Below are positions 49,446-58,653 of a DNA stretch of 64,000 bases, one piece after another. The translations under genes were made by a program, and so were the position numbers. The stretch covers positions 59,331 to 123,330 of the forward strand of contig JBGTCV010000115.1 of the NCBI GenBank assembly GCA_041748655.1. The letters are read 5' to 3'. Every line of letters starts with the position of its first letter. Position 1 is the stretch's first letter. The notes beneath the pieces were generated by a model, which made no database searches, was not told the DNA's origin, and saw only the letters and a program-made list of their open reading frames with translations. This stretch comes from Leptofilum sp041748655 (GTDB lineage: Bacteria; Chloroflexota; Anaerolineae; Promineifilales; Promineifilaceae).

Positions 49446-52376
49446 TTACTCTCGTTTGACAATAACCAACGTAATATCATCAAATTGGGGGGTTCCTCCG
49501 GCGTGGTTTTGGATGGCGGTAGTAATGCTGTGGGCTATCTGTTTGGCATTGAGCTGGCGCGTGCTGTTCACAGCCTGTTTCAGTCGCCCCAGGCCAAATT
49601 CATCCAAATCTTCATTCATCGCTTCCGTAACGCCATCGGTATAAAGCAGCAGGGTATCACCCGACAAAAACGGCATGGTATAGCTCTGCATAGTGATGTC
49701 TGGCAAAACGCCGAGGGCCATGCCGTGATCGGTTAGCAAGTGATACGATCCATCGCGCAGCAGCAGCAGCGGCGGATTGTGCCCGGCATTGGCGTAACAA
49801 ATGCGCCCGGTTTCTGGCTGCCAGATAGCGTAAAAAATGGTGACAAACAGATCAGACTGCGTATCCTGATTGATAATTTGGTTGGTGCGGATCAGAGCTT
49901 CGGCCGGATCGCTGCGGTTCATGGCCACGGTGCGCAGGATGGTGCGGCACAGCGCCATAAAGAGCGCAGCGGGAATCCCCTTGTCGGCCACGTCGGCCAC
50001 CACAATGCCCCAACTGCCGTCGGGCAGGGGGATAAAGTCGTAGAAGTCGCCGCTGACCTGGCGGGCCGCCTGCCAATAGCTGGCCACAGAGCAGCCCGGG
50101 ATGTCGGGGTTACCAGGCGGGATGAGGCTGGCCTGGATGCCCCGCGCCACGTCCAGCTCACGCTCCAGCCGGCTGCGCTCGGCGGCTTCCTGATAGAGGT
50201 GGTGGTTGACAACGGCCGTTGCCGCCTGGTGGGCAATGCCGGTAAGAATGTTGAGACGACGGGTGGAAAGGGAACGGCCGTTTTCCATCAACGAACCAAT
50301 CACCATCGCCCCCACCAACTGCCCCCGCGCATTCAGCGGGAAAGCAAACGCCTGCTCCGTGCCCAGCACTTTCTCCAGCCAATCCGGCAGCTGAATAACG
50401 TAATACGTGCCCGTCGGCGAAAGACCATCGGCCAGCCGGGGAGAAATATCATCAAATTCATCCTGGTCCAGCGCCAACGTCTCCAGCAGACCGCGCCCCA
50501 TCTGGTTGATGCCATAGCTGGGACCCGGTTTAAACTGCTGGCGCTCCTCGTTCCAGATAAGAATGATGCACGACTCCACCCCAACCAGCATGGGCACCAG
50601 CCGGGCAATGGTGTCTAAAATTTCATTCAGATCGATGAGACTGTTGACGGCGGCGGCCACCTGAAAGAGGGCGGTGTTGACCCACGCTTCCTCTTGCTGG
50701 GCGTTGCGCAAATACCAGTTTTCCAGGCCGCGCGCCAGCTGTTGGCTGATACTTTCCAGCAGCTCCTCGCGGCGACCGGGAGATTGCAGCACGTCTGAGC
50801 GATCCTGCGACGTGAGGGCGCTGCTCACAACCATCACCCCCATTCTTTCGCTCAGGGTGCAGACGGGCAGCAGAGTCAGCGCTTGTGGCAGTGGCTGACC
50901 ATTGGCCAGGTGGCGCAGCCAGCGGGGGATTTTTTGGGTGCTGAGCCGCTGCTGCCCGACGTGAACGGCATCCAGAGCGGGCCAATCGCCAATTTTTAGC
51001 CGCTGGTTCTGAATGCGCTGCTGCCCGTCTGGCGTAAAGCCAATGCTGTGGCTGCCCCGGTAAACGGCCGTTTCCCCATCCCACAATAACACCGCACAAA
51101 AAGGCACGCCGGTCAGCATGGTGGTGAGGCGATTAACGGCTGTGATCATCTCGTCCAAATCGGCGCTGCGGCTGACGGCTTCGGCCACTTGCAGCTGAGC
51201 AGTGGTCAGCCACGCCTGCTCTCGTTGGCGGGCCAGCTGGCGCAGTTTGCTGATGGAAACGGCCGTTTCGGCCGCCAGCGCCTCCAGCGTCATCTTTTCG
51301 ATGCTGGTAAAAACGCCTGCCTTGGGGCTTTGTACATCCAACACGCCCACCACTTCGCCATCTACCATAAGCGGCAGGGCCATCTCAGACCGGGTGCTGT
51401 TTTCCAGCGGATTGTCCTGGGAAACAAAGCGGTCGTCTTCGATGGTATTGTTGCTGATGATGGTTTGCTGTTTGGCAACGGCCGTACCAATCAGCCCAAC
51501 CCCTGGCTTGATACGCCAACCCCCGGCCAAAATATCGGCATCGCTGCTGGCCTGGATGACTGCTTCACCTGTCTCTGGGTCCATGCCAAAGATCGTCACC
51601 AGGTGAAAGCCAAACGTTTGCTGCGTCAGCTGCACCACTTTACTAAAAATCTCGTCCTGATTTTGCACCTTGCTGATTTCCAGCCCAATTTGCCCCACCA
51701 GTTCCAGATGGGCCGAGCGCTGCCGCTCCTGGGCAAACAGCAGGGCATGGGCCACGGCGGCGGCAGCCTGATTGGCCAATATGGTAAGGCGGCGCATATC
51801 TTCTTCGCTAAACTGATTGGGTCGGCTGCTTTGGGCCGCCACAATACCAATCGTTTTGTCACCGCTGACCAGGGGAATGAAGAGGGCTGAACGAGGAGGG
51901 GAGCTGCTGATGTAGCGTGGGCGTGCTGGTAAACTGTCTATTTCGCGCTGAAAATCGCGCACCAGCAGTGGGCTTTTACTTTGCCGAACCCAGCTAATGA
52001 TGCCGCCTTCTTCACGAAGATCAAAGGTTTGGGGTGTTTCCTGGCGCACGCCGCGAATTTTCCAGAACAAAATGTGGTAATCACTCTCTTCAAACAGACC
52101 TACCTGAAAGGTGTGGTTGTCGATGACCTGCCCGGCTTCGTTGGCAATGAGCTCGGCCAGAGCTTCCACATTCAGCTGGGCGGCCACCAGGGCACGGCCT
52201 GCCACGCTGAGCGCTTCCAGCTCGGCCACGCGCTGAATAAGCAGCTGGCGGGAACGGTAGCGGCGCAGCAAAATGTAGCCAGCCAGAAGTAGAGCGGCAA
52301 TAAGCAGCGCAAACGAAATAAATGGCCATGAAATACCATCTGTAATTTGTCCGAAAATTGCTGCCGGTATGGACAT
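49446..52376 (-). CDS. SpoIIE-type PP2C phosphatase with several GAF domains
   Basis: This protein of about 976 residues starts at ATG ending at 52376; the longer frame upstream belongs to the STAS gene region. A membrane helix (WPFISFALLIAALLLAGYIL) and coiled coil are followed by GAF domains (AQLNVEALAELIANEAGQVI, LELVGQIGLEISKVQNQDEI, LRQLARQREQAWLTTAQLQV and a further one with EEAWVNTALFQVAAAVNSLI). The C-terminus is a SpoIIE phosphatase: ARGIQASLIPPGNPDIPG, VSGDFYDFIPL, VVADVADKGIPAALFM and DTLLLYTDGVTEA. It should dephosphorylate an anti-sigma-factor antagonist (the STAS protein next door) in response to GAF ligands. Confidence 0.92.
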   Translation of the reverse strand: MSIPAAIFGQITDGISWPFISFALLIAALLLAGYILLRRYRSRQLLIQRVAELEALSVAGRALVAAQLNVEALAELIANEAGQVIDNHTFQVGLFEESDYHILFWKIRGVRQETPQTFDLREEGGIISWVRQSKSPLLVRDFQREIDSLPARPRYISSSPPRSALFIPLVSGDKTIGIVAAQSSRPNQFSEEDMRRLTILANQAAAAVAHALLFAQERQRSAHLELVGQIGLEISKVQNQDEIFSKVVQLTQQTFGFHLVTIFGMDPETGEAVIQASSDADILAGGWRIKPGVGLIGTAVAKQQTIISNNTIEDDRFVSQDNPLENSTRSEMALPLMVDGEVVGVLDVQSPKAGVFTSIEKMTLEALAAETAVSISKLRQLARQREQAWLTTAQLQVAEAVSRSADLDEMITAVNRLTTMLTGVPFCAVLLWDGETAVYRGSHSIGFTPDGQQRIQNQRLKIGDWPALDAVHVGQQRLSTQKIPRWLRHLANGQPLPQALTLLPVCTLSERMGVMVVSSALTSQDRSDVLQSPGRREELLESISQQLARGLENWYLRNAQQEEAWVNTALFQVAAAVNSLIDLNEILDTIARLVPMLVGVESCIILIWNEERQQFKPGPSYGINQMGRGLLETLALDQDEFDDISPRLADGLSPTGTYYVIQLPDWLEKVLGTEQAFAFPLNARGQLVGAMVIGSLMENGRSLSTRRLNILTGIAHQAATAVVNHHLYQEAAERSRLERELDVARGIQASLIPPGNPDIPGCSVASYWQAARQVSGDFYDFIPLPDGSWGIVVADVADKGIPAALFMALCRTILRTVAMNRSDPAEALIRTNQIINQDTQSDLFVTIFYAIWQPETGRICYANAGHNPPLLLLRDGSYHLLTDHGMALGVLPDITMQSYTMPFLSGDTLLLYTDGVTEAMNEDLDEFGLGRLKQAVNSTRQLNAKQIAHSITTAIQNHAGGTPQFDDITLVIVKRE

Positions 52377-52399
52377 GGTTAGGGTTAAAATGGTTTGTC

Positions 52400-52753
52400 T
52401 CAAGCGCTGCTGAGGGCGGTTCGGGCTTCTTTTTGCGTTGAATAAATCTGGAAAAGCTGATCGAAACCTACCATGTGGAAGATTTCTTGCAAACGGCCGT
52501 TTAAGCCGCACAAAACCAGGTTGCCATTTTGCTGTCGGGCCTTACGCCAGCCGGTGACCAGCGTGCGCAGCCCACCACTGTTGATGTAGTCGGTCTGGCT
52601 GAGATCAACAATGAGCCGGACTTTGCTATCTTCCAACAAGGTTGCGAGCTGGCTTTCCAGAGAGTGGTTGAGGAGGTGGTCTAAACGGCCGTTTACCCCC
52701 ACTACCCAAATGTTTTCTCCCAGCGATTTTTGCCAAATGTTCATACTGCTCAT
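52400..52753 (-). CDS. STAS-domain anti-sigma factor antagonist
   Basis: A 117-residue RsbV/SpoIIAA-like protein: VVGVNGRLDHLLNHSLESQL, then LIVDLSQTDYINSGGLRTLV, where the Ser in INSGGL is the usual phosphorylation site. Its ATG overlaps the stop of the upstream kinase gene as ATGA, so the pair is coupled. It is the natural substrate of the SpoIIE phosphatase gene that follows 23 bp downstream. Confidence 0.92.
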   Translation of the reverse strand: MSSMNIWQKSLGENIWVVGVNGRLDHLLNHSLESQLATLLEDSKVRLIVDLSQTDYINSGGLRTLVTGWRKARQQNGNLVLCGLNGRLQEIFHMVGFDQLFQIYSTQKEARTALSSA

Positions 52754-53187
52754 TGCTTTTTCTTTATCAGGGTTAAGGTATTGCCAGATTCAACATCAAA
52801 TTCAAACTGAACTTCATCCATCAGCTGACGCATAAAATGGATGCCAAGCCCACCAACCTTAACATTTTCCGGATTGGGTGTTTCTGGCGAGACGGGCGGC
52901 AGGGCTGGTGTGGGGATGGTGTCAGGATCGAAGGAACGACCGTTGTCATGGATATTGATGATAAACGAGGAACCCTTAAGCTGCCAGCTTACGTGAATCT
53001 CACCTTCATCTTCGCCGCCATAGGCATGTTCAATAACATTGGTACACGCCTCATCACACGCCAGCTCAATATGAAAAACAGCTGTCTGGTCCAGCCCACA
53101 CTCAGCCGCACCATCAGCCATAAATTGGCAAATCTTTTGGATTTCTTCGTAACGTCCGGGAACGGTAAGGACGTGTTTAACACCCAT
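52750..53187 (-). CDS. RsbW-like anti-sigma factor/serine kinase
   Basis: A 145-residue GHKL ATPase: IELACDEACTNVIEHAYGGE (N box), FIINIHDNGRSFDP (G1 box) and GGLGIHFMRQLMDEVQF (G2 box), as in RsbW/SpoIIAB. It should phosphorylate a STAS protein and bind a sigma factor or another target. The sigma factor is not in the window. It lies between two STAS genes, so it may switch between two antagonists. Confidence 0.92.
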   Translation of the reverse strand: MGVKHVLTVPGRYEEIQKICQFMADGAAECGLDQTAVFHIELACDEACTNVIEHAYGGEDEGEIHVSWQLKGSSFIINIHDNGRSFDPDTIPTPALPPVSPETPNPENVKVGGLGIHFMRQLMDEVQFEFDVESGNTLTLIKKKQ

Positions 53188-53276
53188 ATGAGGAGTAAAA
53201 GGGCAATCAGGAAGCAGTTTTGGCTGTTTGGCGCAAAAGCCAGACGGGAAACTGCTTACTGAATACGGCCGTTATA

Positions 53277-53624
53277 TTAAAAGCTGCCTACAGCAGCAGT
53301 ATCATCTTCATAAACTTTGAACAAAGAGTCCAGGCCAGCCAGCGAGAGCACTTCGGCCACTCGCTCAGAAGGAGCAGCGAGACGAACATCCCCGTTTTTT
53401 CTTTTGCACTCTTTTAAAGTAGAGACTAACGTCCGCAAGCCAGCGCTGCTCATGTAGGTGACACCAGACAGGTTCAGCACCAGATTGTGACGGCTGTTAC
53501 CCATCATCTCTTTCAAACTTCCCTCAAACTCAGCCGCGTTACTGCTGTCGATGCGTCCGCTAACGGTCACTAGATCAACGCGCTTCATGGCTTCTACGCT
53601 AATATTTACAGCTGTGTCACTCAT
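53277..53624 (-). CDS. STAS-domain anti-sigma factor antagonist, second
   Basis: Starting MSDTAVNISVEAMKRVDLVT at ATG ending at 53624, behind AAGGAGGAATCTG, this 115-residue protein has LVLNLSGVTYMSSAGLRTLV, with the phosphorylatable Ser in MSSAGL. It is the first gene of the partner-switching operon STAS-RsbW-STAS-SpoIIE. It differs enough from the protein at 52400 to suggest division of labour. Confidence 0.9.
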   Translation of the reverse strand: MSDTAVNISVEAMKRVDLVTVSGRIDSSNAAEFEGSLKEMMGNSRHNLVLNLSGVTYMSSAGLRTLVSTLKECKRKNGDVRLAAPSERVAEVLSLAGLDSLFKVYEDDTAAVGSF

Positions 53625-53722
53625 ATACAGATTCCTCCTTTGGTCAGTCGGTAAGCGTGTGAGCAAATTATAACACGCAATTGGCGATTGACGATTAGCG
53701 ACTGCCGCTTTACGATTGAACG

Positions 53723-54856
53723 ATGTCTGATTTATGGCTAAAGCTGGCACAGAAGGCGCGGGCGCTGGGGTTTAATATGGTGGGAGTGGTTACGGCCGTT
53801 CCCAGCCCAAACCTGCACGCCTACCTCCATTGGATCGACGCCGAGATGCACGGGCAGATGGGCTACCTGGCCCGCCCAGACCGGCTGGCGCGGCGGCAAG
53901 ACCTCAACGTCATCCTGCAGGGGGTGCAAACCATCATCAGCGTGGGGCTTGAATACAGCACCGTACCGCTGCCGCCCGCCATCGCCAACGACCCCAGCCG
54001 GGGGCGCATCTCCAACTACGCCTGGGGCACCGACTACCACGACGTGATGACACCTCGCCTGGAAGAATTGGCCGCCTGGCTCAAAGCGCAGGAAACCAGC
54101 AGCGATGTGGCCACCAAAGTGTACGTCGATACCGGTGCCATTTTGGAGCGTGACCACGCCGCTGCCGCCGGGTTGGGCTTCACCGGCAAAAACACCATGC
54201 TGATTGCGCCCCAGCGAGGATCATTTTTCTTTTTGGGTGAGATTTTGACAACAGTGGCAATTGAAAATCCACAACCACACACCAAGATGCCCTCCTGCGG
54301 CAGCTGCCACCGCTGCCTGGACGCCTGCCCCACCAACGCCTTTCCACAACCATATGTGCTGGACGCCCGCCGCTGCATTTCCTACCTGACAATTGAGCTA
54401 AAAGGGTGGATTCCGAGGGAGTTACGGCCGTTCATGCACAACTGGGTCTACGGCTGCGACATCTGCCAGGTGGTCTGCCCGTTCAACCGCTTTGCCAGGC
54501 CAACAGACGAGATTGCTTTTTATCCTGAAGGGGATTGGAATACGGTTGCGCCACCGCTGCTGGAGCTGCTCACCCTGGACGACACCCGCTTTGCCCAGCG
54601 GTTCGCCCACAGCCCGATCAAGCGGATCAAACGGGCGCGGCTGGTGCGGAATGCGTGCGTGGCGGCGGGAAATTGGGGGTCGGAAACGGCCGTACCCGCC
54701 CTCATCCACCTCCTCACCGACCCGGAACCGATCATTCGCGGCCATGCGGTGTGGGCTTTGCAGCAGATTGACGGTGAGCAGGCGCGGTTGGCATTGGCGG
54801 ATTTGCAACGAAGGGAGGTGCATACGGCCGTTTTGTTAGAGCTTAATAGCTATTAG
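53723..54856 (+). CDS. queG: Epoxyqueuosine reductase QueG
   Basis: QueG reduces epoxyqueuosine to queuosine in tRNA with cobalamin and two [4Fe-4S] clusters. The 377-residue protein shows AKALGFNMVGVVTAV-like N-terminal region, YVDTGAILERDHAAAAGLGF, the ferredoxin motif CGSCHRCLDACPTNAF, then CISYLTIELKGWIP and YGCDICQVVCPFN. The last 80 residues are HEAT-like repeats (TAVPALIHLLTDPEPIIRGH), as in many QueG proteins. It is divergent from the STAS operon. Other queuosine genes are not seen here. Confidence 0.95.
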   Translation: MSDLWLKLAQKARALGFNMVGVVTAVPSPNLHAYLHWIDAEMHGQMGYLARPDRLARRQDLNVILQGVQTIISVGLEYSTVPLPPAIANDPSRGRISNYAWGTDYHDVMTPRLEELAAWLKAQETSSDVATKVYVDTGAILERDHAAAAGLGFTGKNTMLIAPQRGSFFFLGEILTTVAIENPQPHTKMPSCGSCHRCLDACPTNAFPQPYVLDARRCISYLTIELKGWIPRELRPFMHNWVYGCDICQVVCPFNRFARPTDEIAFYPEGDWNTVAPPLLELLTLDDTRFAQRFAHSPIKRIKRARLVRNACVAAGNWGSETAVPALIHLLTDPEPIIRGHAVWALQQIDGEQARLALADLQRREVHTAVLLELNSY

Positions 54857-54913
54857 CAGAGTGCCTAACACCTGGTCAGCCTACTTCCTCTCTCCCGCAA
54901 TCGTTCTCTTTCC

Positions 54914-56389
54914 TCACTCAATAAACTCAGGAAACTCTGGCTTCTCCGCTAAACTCTCCTTGGGTTTCGAGCCGTTAAAATACCCAACCCTCGCCGCCAC
55001 AGCCTTAGGATAGGTCCCCGGTACCAACCGGGCAAAATAAATCCACTCCAACATCGGGCTCGTCATAAACGTCGTAATTAGCGCCATCAGAACCATCATC
55101 GTAAACAGCGTCGGCGACAGAACGCCAATATCTAGCCCAATATTCAAAACCACCAGTTCCATCAAACCGCGCGTATTCATCAATATGCCCAATGCCCCCG
55201 CTTCCCGCCAGGGGGTCCCAGTAGCCCGCGCGGCCAACGTCGAGCCGCCAAACTTACCAGCTATCGCTACCAGGATGATCAGTCCGCAGTAGAACCACAT
55301 TTCTGCGCCGCTCACCAGGCCTATGCTGGCCCGCAAGCCTGTAAAAGCAAAAAAGAGAGGTAGCAGCAGCACCACCGCCACATCTTCCAGCTTCTGAGTC
55401 AACGCCACCACAAACTGGTGATGTTTCGGCATCATCGCTCCAGCCAGAAACGCCCCAAACAGCGCATGAATCCCTAGCCACTCCGTTACCAGCCCAGACA
55501 GGAGCAACACCAGGAAAATAAGGGCCATCACATCTTGCGTCAATTTGCCGCGTTTTTCATGCACCTTTTCCAGCCGACCAAGCATCGGCCGGATGATGAG
55601 CAGCATGGTCAGGATGTATACGGAGGAACCGCCTATCATCACCCACAGCGGCATGACGCTTGCCGTCGTCCGCACCAGCAAGACCACGCCCGCCAGAATA
55701 CACCAGCCCGTCACATCGTCCACCGCCGCGCAGGTAATCGTCAGCGAGCCAAGCGGGGTACGAAGCAAGTTACGTTCCGTCAAAATGCGGGCCAGTACCG
55801 GAAAAGCCGTAATACTCATGGCAATGCCGACAAATAGGGCAAAGCTGGTGAAAGGGACACTCTCGTTAGACAGACGGGGATACAAATAAAGGGCCAGGAG
55901 CGTACCCAGAAGAAAGGGCGCCAAAATACTAACGTGGCTCGTCACCAAAGCCGCGTGCCCCCGTCCTTTCAACAACTGCGGGTCCAATTCCAGCCCCACC
56001 AGGAACATAAATAATAGTAAGCCAACCTGGCTTAAAGCATTCAAAAAACCGAGACTTTCCGGTGGAAACAAAGCAGCCGACACCCCAGGGAAAACCCAAC
56101 CCAGCAGCGACGGCCCCAATAAGATACCTGCTACCATCTCGCCCATCACCTGGGGCTGGTGAATCTTGCGAAATATCATCCCGACCAGTCGTGACGCCGC
56201 CAGGATGACGCTGATCTGTATCAACAATGTCGGTAAATGTCCAGCGTGTTCCAGCGCTGCCCCCATCTCAGGCACCCCCGCCTCCACCACAGTCGCGGGC
56301 GCCTCCAACCCCTGACCCAACTGTAAAAGCCCCAAAACCCCCAAAACAGGAATACCAACCATGACCAAATAATGAACAACTGCTTTCAT
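54914..56389 (-). CDS. Cation/proton antiporter (CPA2/KefB-like)
   Basis: This 491-residue membrane protein has about 12-13 hydrophobic helices in the order of a Na+(K+)/H+ exchanger: QVMGEMVAGILLGPSLLGWV near residue 80, LVGLELDPQLLKGRGHAALV, AAVDDVTGWCILAGVVLLVR (the conserved Asp pair of CPA2 exchangers) and ALGILMNTRGLMELVVLNIG. No RCK/TrkA domain follows, so ligand gating of KefC type is absent. It probably maintains pH or ion balance. Confidence 0.93.
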   Translation of the reverse strand: MKAVVHYLVMVGIPVLGVLGLLQLGQGLEAPATVVEAGVPEMGAALEHAGHLPTLLIQISVILAASRLVGMIFRKIHQPQVMGEMVAGILLGPSLLGWVFPGVSAALFPPESLGFLNALSQVGLLLFMFLVGLELDPQLLKGRGHAALVTSHVSILAPFLLGTLLALYLYPRLSNESVPFTSFALFVGIAMSITAFPVLARILTERNLLRTPLGSLTITCAAVDDVTGWCILAGVVLLVRTTASVMPLWVMIGGSSVYILTMLLIIRPMLGRLEKVHEKRGKLTQDVMALIFLVLLLSGLVTEWLGIHALFGAFLAGAMMPKHHQFVVALTQKLEDVAVVLLLPLFFAFTGLRASIGLVSGAEMWFYCGLIILVAIAGKFGGSTLAARATGTPWREAGALGILMNTRGLMELVVLNIGLDIGVLSPTLFTMMVLMALITTFMTSPMLEWIYFARLVPGTYPKAVAARVGYFNGSKPKESLAEKPEFPEFIE

Positions 56390-56727
56390 TAGCTATCGTT
56401 ACCTCCAAGGACCCCTGGCTTCGCTGGTCAAACAACTCTACCCGGCCGTGAGACAAGGGTCATATAATGTGTTTACTGCCTGTGATTATGATTGGCAGCC
56501 ATATATCGCGTCAATTCAGTGTTACGGACAAATTTTGGCTAAAATGTGAGGGTAAACCCTTGTTCTGGCGTGGGTAAGACCCGTCGTTGCGGAAGGAGTG
56601 TGCTTTTAGGGCAAAGTGAGCAAGAAGTGGGTGGAAAACAATCCTCAACCAGTCTAAACTGTGGTCATTAAACTCACAAAACTGCATTCATCTGCAAAAT
56701 TTGCGGATGAATCTTGGAGGACTACCT
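56390..56727. other. Gene-free spacer with a palindrome ahead of the repair gene
   Basis: A 338-bp gap between the divergent antiporter and repair genes. No gene is seen. The only clear structure is the palindrome at 56686-56712. Confidence 0.55.
56686..56712. promoter_or_regulatory. Near-perfect 27-bp palindrome before the AraC-MGMT gene
   Basis: ATTCATCTGCAAA, then A, then TTTGCGGATGAAT, one mismatch in 13 bp. It lies just before TTGGAGG and the ATG at 56728, where an operator for the Ada-like gene product or another dimeric regulator would be expected. Confidence 0.55.
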
Positions 56728-57594
56728 ATGTTGGCAGAACTTTCGCTCGCTGAACTATCGGCCGATTACGGCCGTATCGAAGCCGCCATCTACTATCTTG
56801 AGCAAAACTTCCAGGCCCAACCCACGCTGGCTGAGATCGCCGCCCACGTAGGGCTGAGCGAATATCACTTTCAGCGCCTGTTTAGCCGCTGGGCAGGCAC
56901 CAGCCCCAAGCGCTTTTTGCAGTTCATCACCATCCAGCACGCCAAAAAGCTGCTGGCCGAATCGCAAACCATTTTGGACACCACCTACGAGGCCGGGCTC
57001 TCCAGCCCCAGCCGCCTGCATGACCTGTTTGTCACCCACGAAGCGATCACGCCTGGCGAGTTCAAGCAAAAAGGGGCGGGCCTCACCATTCAATACGGCT
57101 TCCACGATTCACCGTTTGGCGAATGTTTGATTGCCCTGACCGAACGCGGCATTTGCGGCCTCCAGTTTGTGGCCGACGGCGGCCGCGAGGCAGCGCTGGC
57201 GGAGCTAAAAGCGAGCTGGCCCCAGGCCAAGTTTGTGGCCAATGATGAGGCGACACGGCCGTATGTCGATCCCATTTTCAACTTAAGCGGCTCTGAAGAA
57301 TGGCCGTCCCTTCCCCTCTACCTCAAAGGCACCAACTTCCAGATTCAGGTGTGGCAGGCGCTGCTGAAGATTCCGGCGGGAACGGCCGTTTCCTACGGCA
57401 CTGTCGCTCAGTTCATTGGCAGCCCCAAAGCAGCCCGCGCCGTGGGCAGCGCCGTCGGCAGCAATCCCGTCGGCTACCTCATCCCCTGCCACCGCGTCAT
57501 CCGGCAGGCGGGCGGCCTGGGTGACTACCGCTGGGGCAGCAGCCGCAAGAAGGCGATTTTAGGTTGGGAAGCAGCCCGGTTCAGTGAACAGTGA
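56728..57594 (+). CDS. AraC-type HTH fused to O6-methylguanine-DNA methyltransferase
   Basis: This 288-residue fusion has AraC-type DNA-binding helices at the N-terminus (PTLAEIAAHVGLSEYHFQRL and FQRLFSRWAGTSPKRFLQFI) and a C-terminal alkyltransferase with the acceptor Cys in PCHRVIR, preceded by NFQIQVWQALLKIPAGTAVS. This is the Ada arrangement without the N-terminal methylphosphotriester-sensing domain. It repairs O6-alkylguanine by transferring the alkyl group to Cys. Ada-like proteins can regulate their own gene; the palindrome upstream may be the site. Start at ATG 56728 behind GGAGG. Confidence 0.94.
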   Translation: MLAELSLAELSADYGRIEAAIYYLEQNFQAQPTLAEIAAHVGLSEYHFQRLFSRWAGTSPKRFLQFITIQHAKKLLAESQTILDTTYEAGLSSPSRLHDLFVTHEAITPGEFKQKGAGLTIQYGFHDSPFGECLIALTERGICGLQFVADGGREAALAELKASWPQAKFVANDEATRPYVDPIFNLSGSEEWPSLPLYLKGTNFQIQVWQALLKIPAGTAVSYGTVAQFIGSPKAARAVGSAVGSNPVGYLIPCHRVIRQAGGLGDYRWGSSRKKAILGWEAARFSEQ

Positions 57595-57690
57595 GTCAGT
57601 AATCAGTGAAACAGTATTCAGTGAAACAGTGATCAGTGAGCAGCTTCAAGATACCTTTAACTGACCTACTGACCCACTGATTACTGACAT
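57588..57690. repeat. CAGTAATCAGT hairpin repeat, copy 5
   Basis: GTGAACAGTGAGTCAGTAATC and GTGAAACAGTGATCAGTGAGC words face ACTGACCTACTGACCCACTG and ATTACTGAC. It starts at the stop of the repair gene. Confidence 0.75.
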
Positions 57691-57728
57691 TGACATATAA
57701 ATCACAGTTGCTTTTCGTCGCAAATAGG

Positions 57729-57734
57729 TATAAT
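57729..57734 (+). promoter_or_regulatory. Possible -10 box for a leaderless rfbD transcript
   Basis: TATAAT ends seven bases before the ATG at 57742, with no ribosome site between. A TTGCTT at 57708 could be the -35 box at 15-bp spacing. This mirrors the arrangement before the MNT gene. Confidence 0.4.
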
Positions 57735-57741
57735 TCGCGCC

Positions 57742-58584
57742 ATGCGAATATTAATTACCGGCGGGAGAGGGCATCTGGCTACGGCCCTGCAAACCGAACT
57801 AACACAGCACGATCTATTTGCCCTTCCTCGGGCAGAGCTCGACATAACGGACAAGGAAGCGGTGTTTACGGCCGTTTCCACCACCTCTCCCGACCTCATC
57901 ATACACTGCGCCGCCTACACCAACGTGGATGGCTGCGCCAAAGAGCCAGAGCTGGCCTACAAAGTGAACGGCCTGGGCACGCAAAACGTGGCGCTGGCCT
58001 GCCAGCAGTTTGGGGCCACGATGGCGCACATCAGCAGCAACGAGGTGTTTGCCGGGGACAACCCCGCCGGGTATGAGGAGTGGCTGCCGCGCAATCCGGT
58101 GAATGCGTACGGCCGTTCCAAAGCCGCCGCCGAAGCCCATGTGCAAAATCTACTCGGCCGTTTTTACATCGTGCGCACCGCCTGGCTGTACGCGCCGCAG
58201 GGGCGCAACTTCATCCACGCCATCCTGGACCGCGCCCGCAGCGCCGGCCAGATCCGCGTCGTCACCGACGAGGTAGGCAACCCGACCTACACGCAAGACG
58301 TCGCCAGAGCCATCGCCCAGCTAATCGAGACAGAACAGTACGGCATTTACCACTTCGTCAACAGCGGCAGCTGCTCGCGCTGGGCCTTTGCCAACGAGAT
58401 TTTGCGGCTGGCGGGGCTGACTGAGGTGATCAACACCCCCATTTTAGGCAAGGAATTTAAACGGCCGTCCACCCCGCCCCCCTTCGGTGCTTTACATAAC
58501 ATTGTAGGCAAGGCAATCGGGATTGAATTACGGCCGTGGCAGGATGCGCTGGCTGAGTACATCCAAAATTTTGTAATTGAGTGA
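57742..58584 (+). CDS. rfbD: dTDP-4-dehydrorhamnose reductase family protein
   Basis: This 280-residue short-chain reductase has the Rossmann motif GGRGHLATALQ, the DITDKEAVFTAV and CAAYTNVDGCAKEP segments typical of RfbD, and the catalytic YGRSKAAAE (Tyr and Lys). RfbD makes dTDP-L-rhamnose for cell-surface glycans. No other rhamnose gene (rfbA, B, C) is nearby, so the substrate assignment rests on the family. SAM-MAT regulatory MAT2B-like proteins share the fold. Confidence 0.88.
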   Translation: MRILITGGRGHLATALQTELTQHDLFALPRAELDITDKEAVFTAVSTTSPDLIIHCAAYTNVDGCAKEPELAYKVNGLGTQNVALACQQFGATMAHISSNEVFAGDNPAGYEEWLPRNPVNAYGRSKAAAEAHVQNLLGRFYIVRTAWLYAPQGRNFIHAILDRARSAGQIRVVTDEVGNPTYTQDVARAIAQLIETEQYGIYHFVNSGSCSRWAFANEILRLAGLTEVINTPILGKEFKRPSTPPPFGALHNIVGKAIGIELRPWQDALAEYIQNFVIE

Positions 58585-58638
58585 TTGAGTAATTGGGTAA
58601 CTCGCAATTAGCACAATTACTTAATTACCCAATTACTT
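58575..58638. repeat. Iterated TAATTG hairpin repeat, copy 5
   Basis: GTAATTGAGTGATTGAGTAATTGGGTAA faces AATTACTTAATTACCCAATTAC. It overlaps the rfbD stop codon region and lies before the peptidase gene. Confidence 0.78.
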
Positions 58639-58653
58639 CCCCAAAGGAACCAA

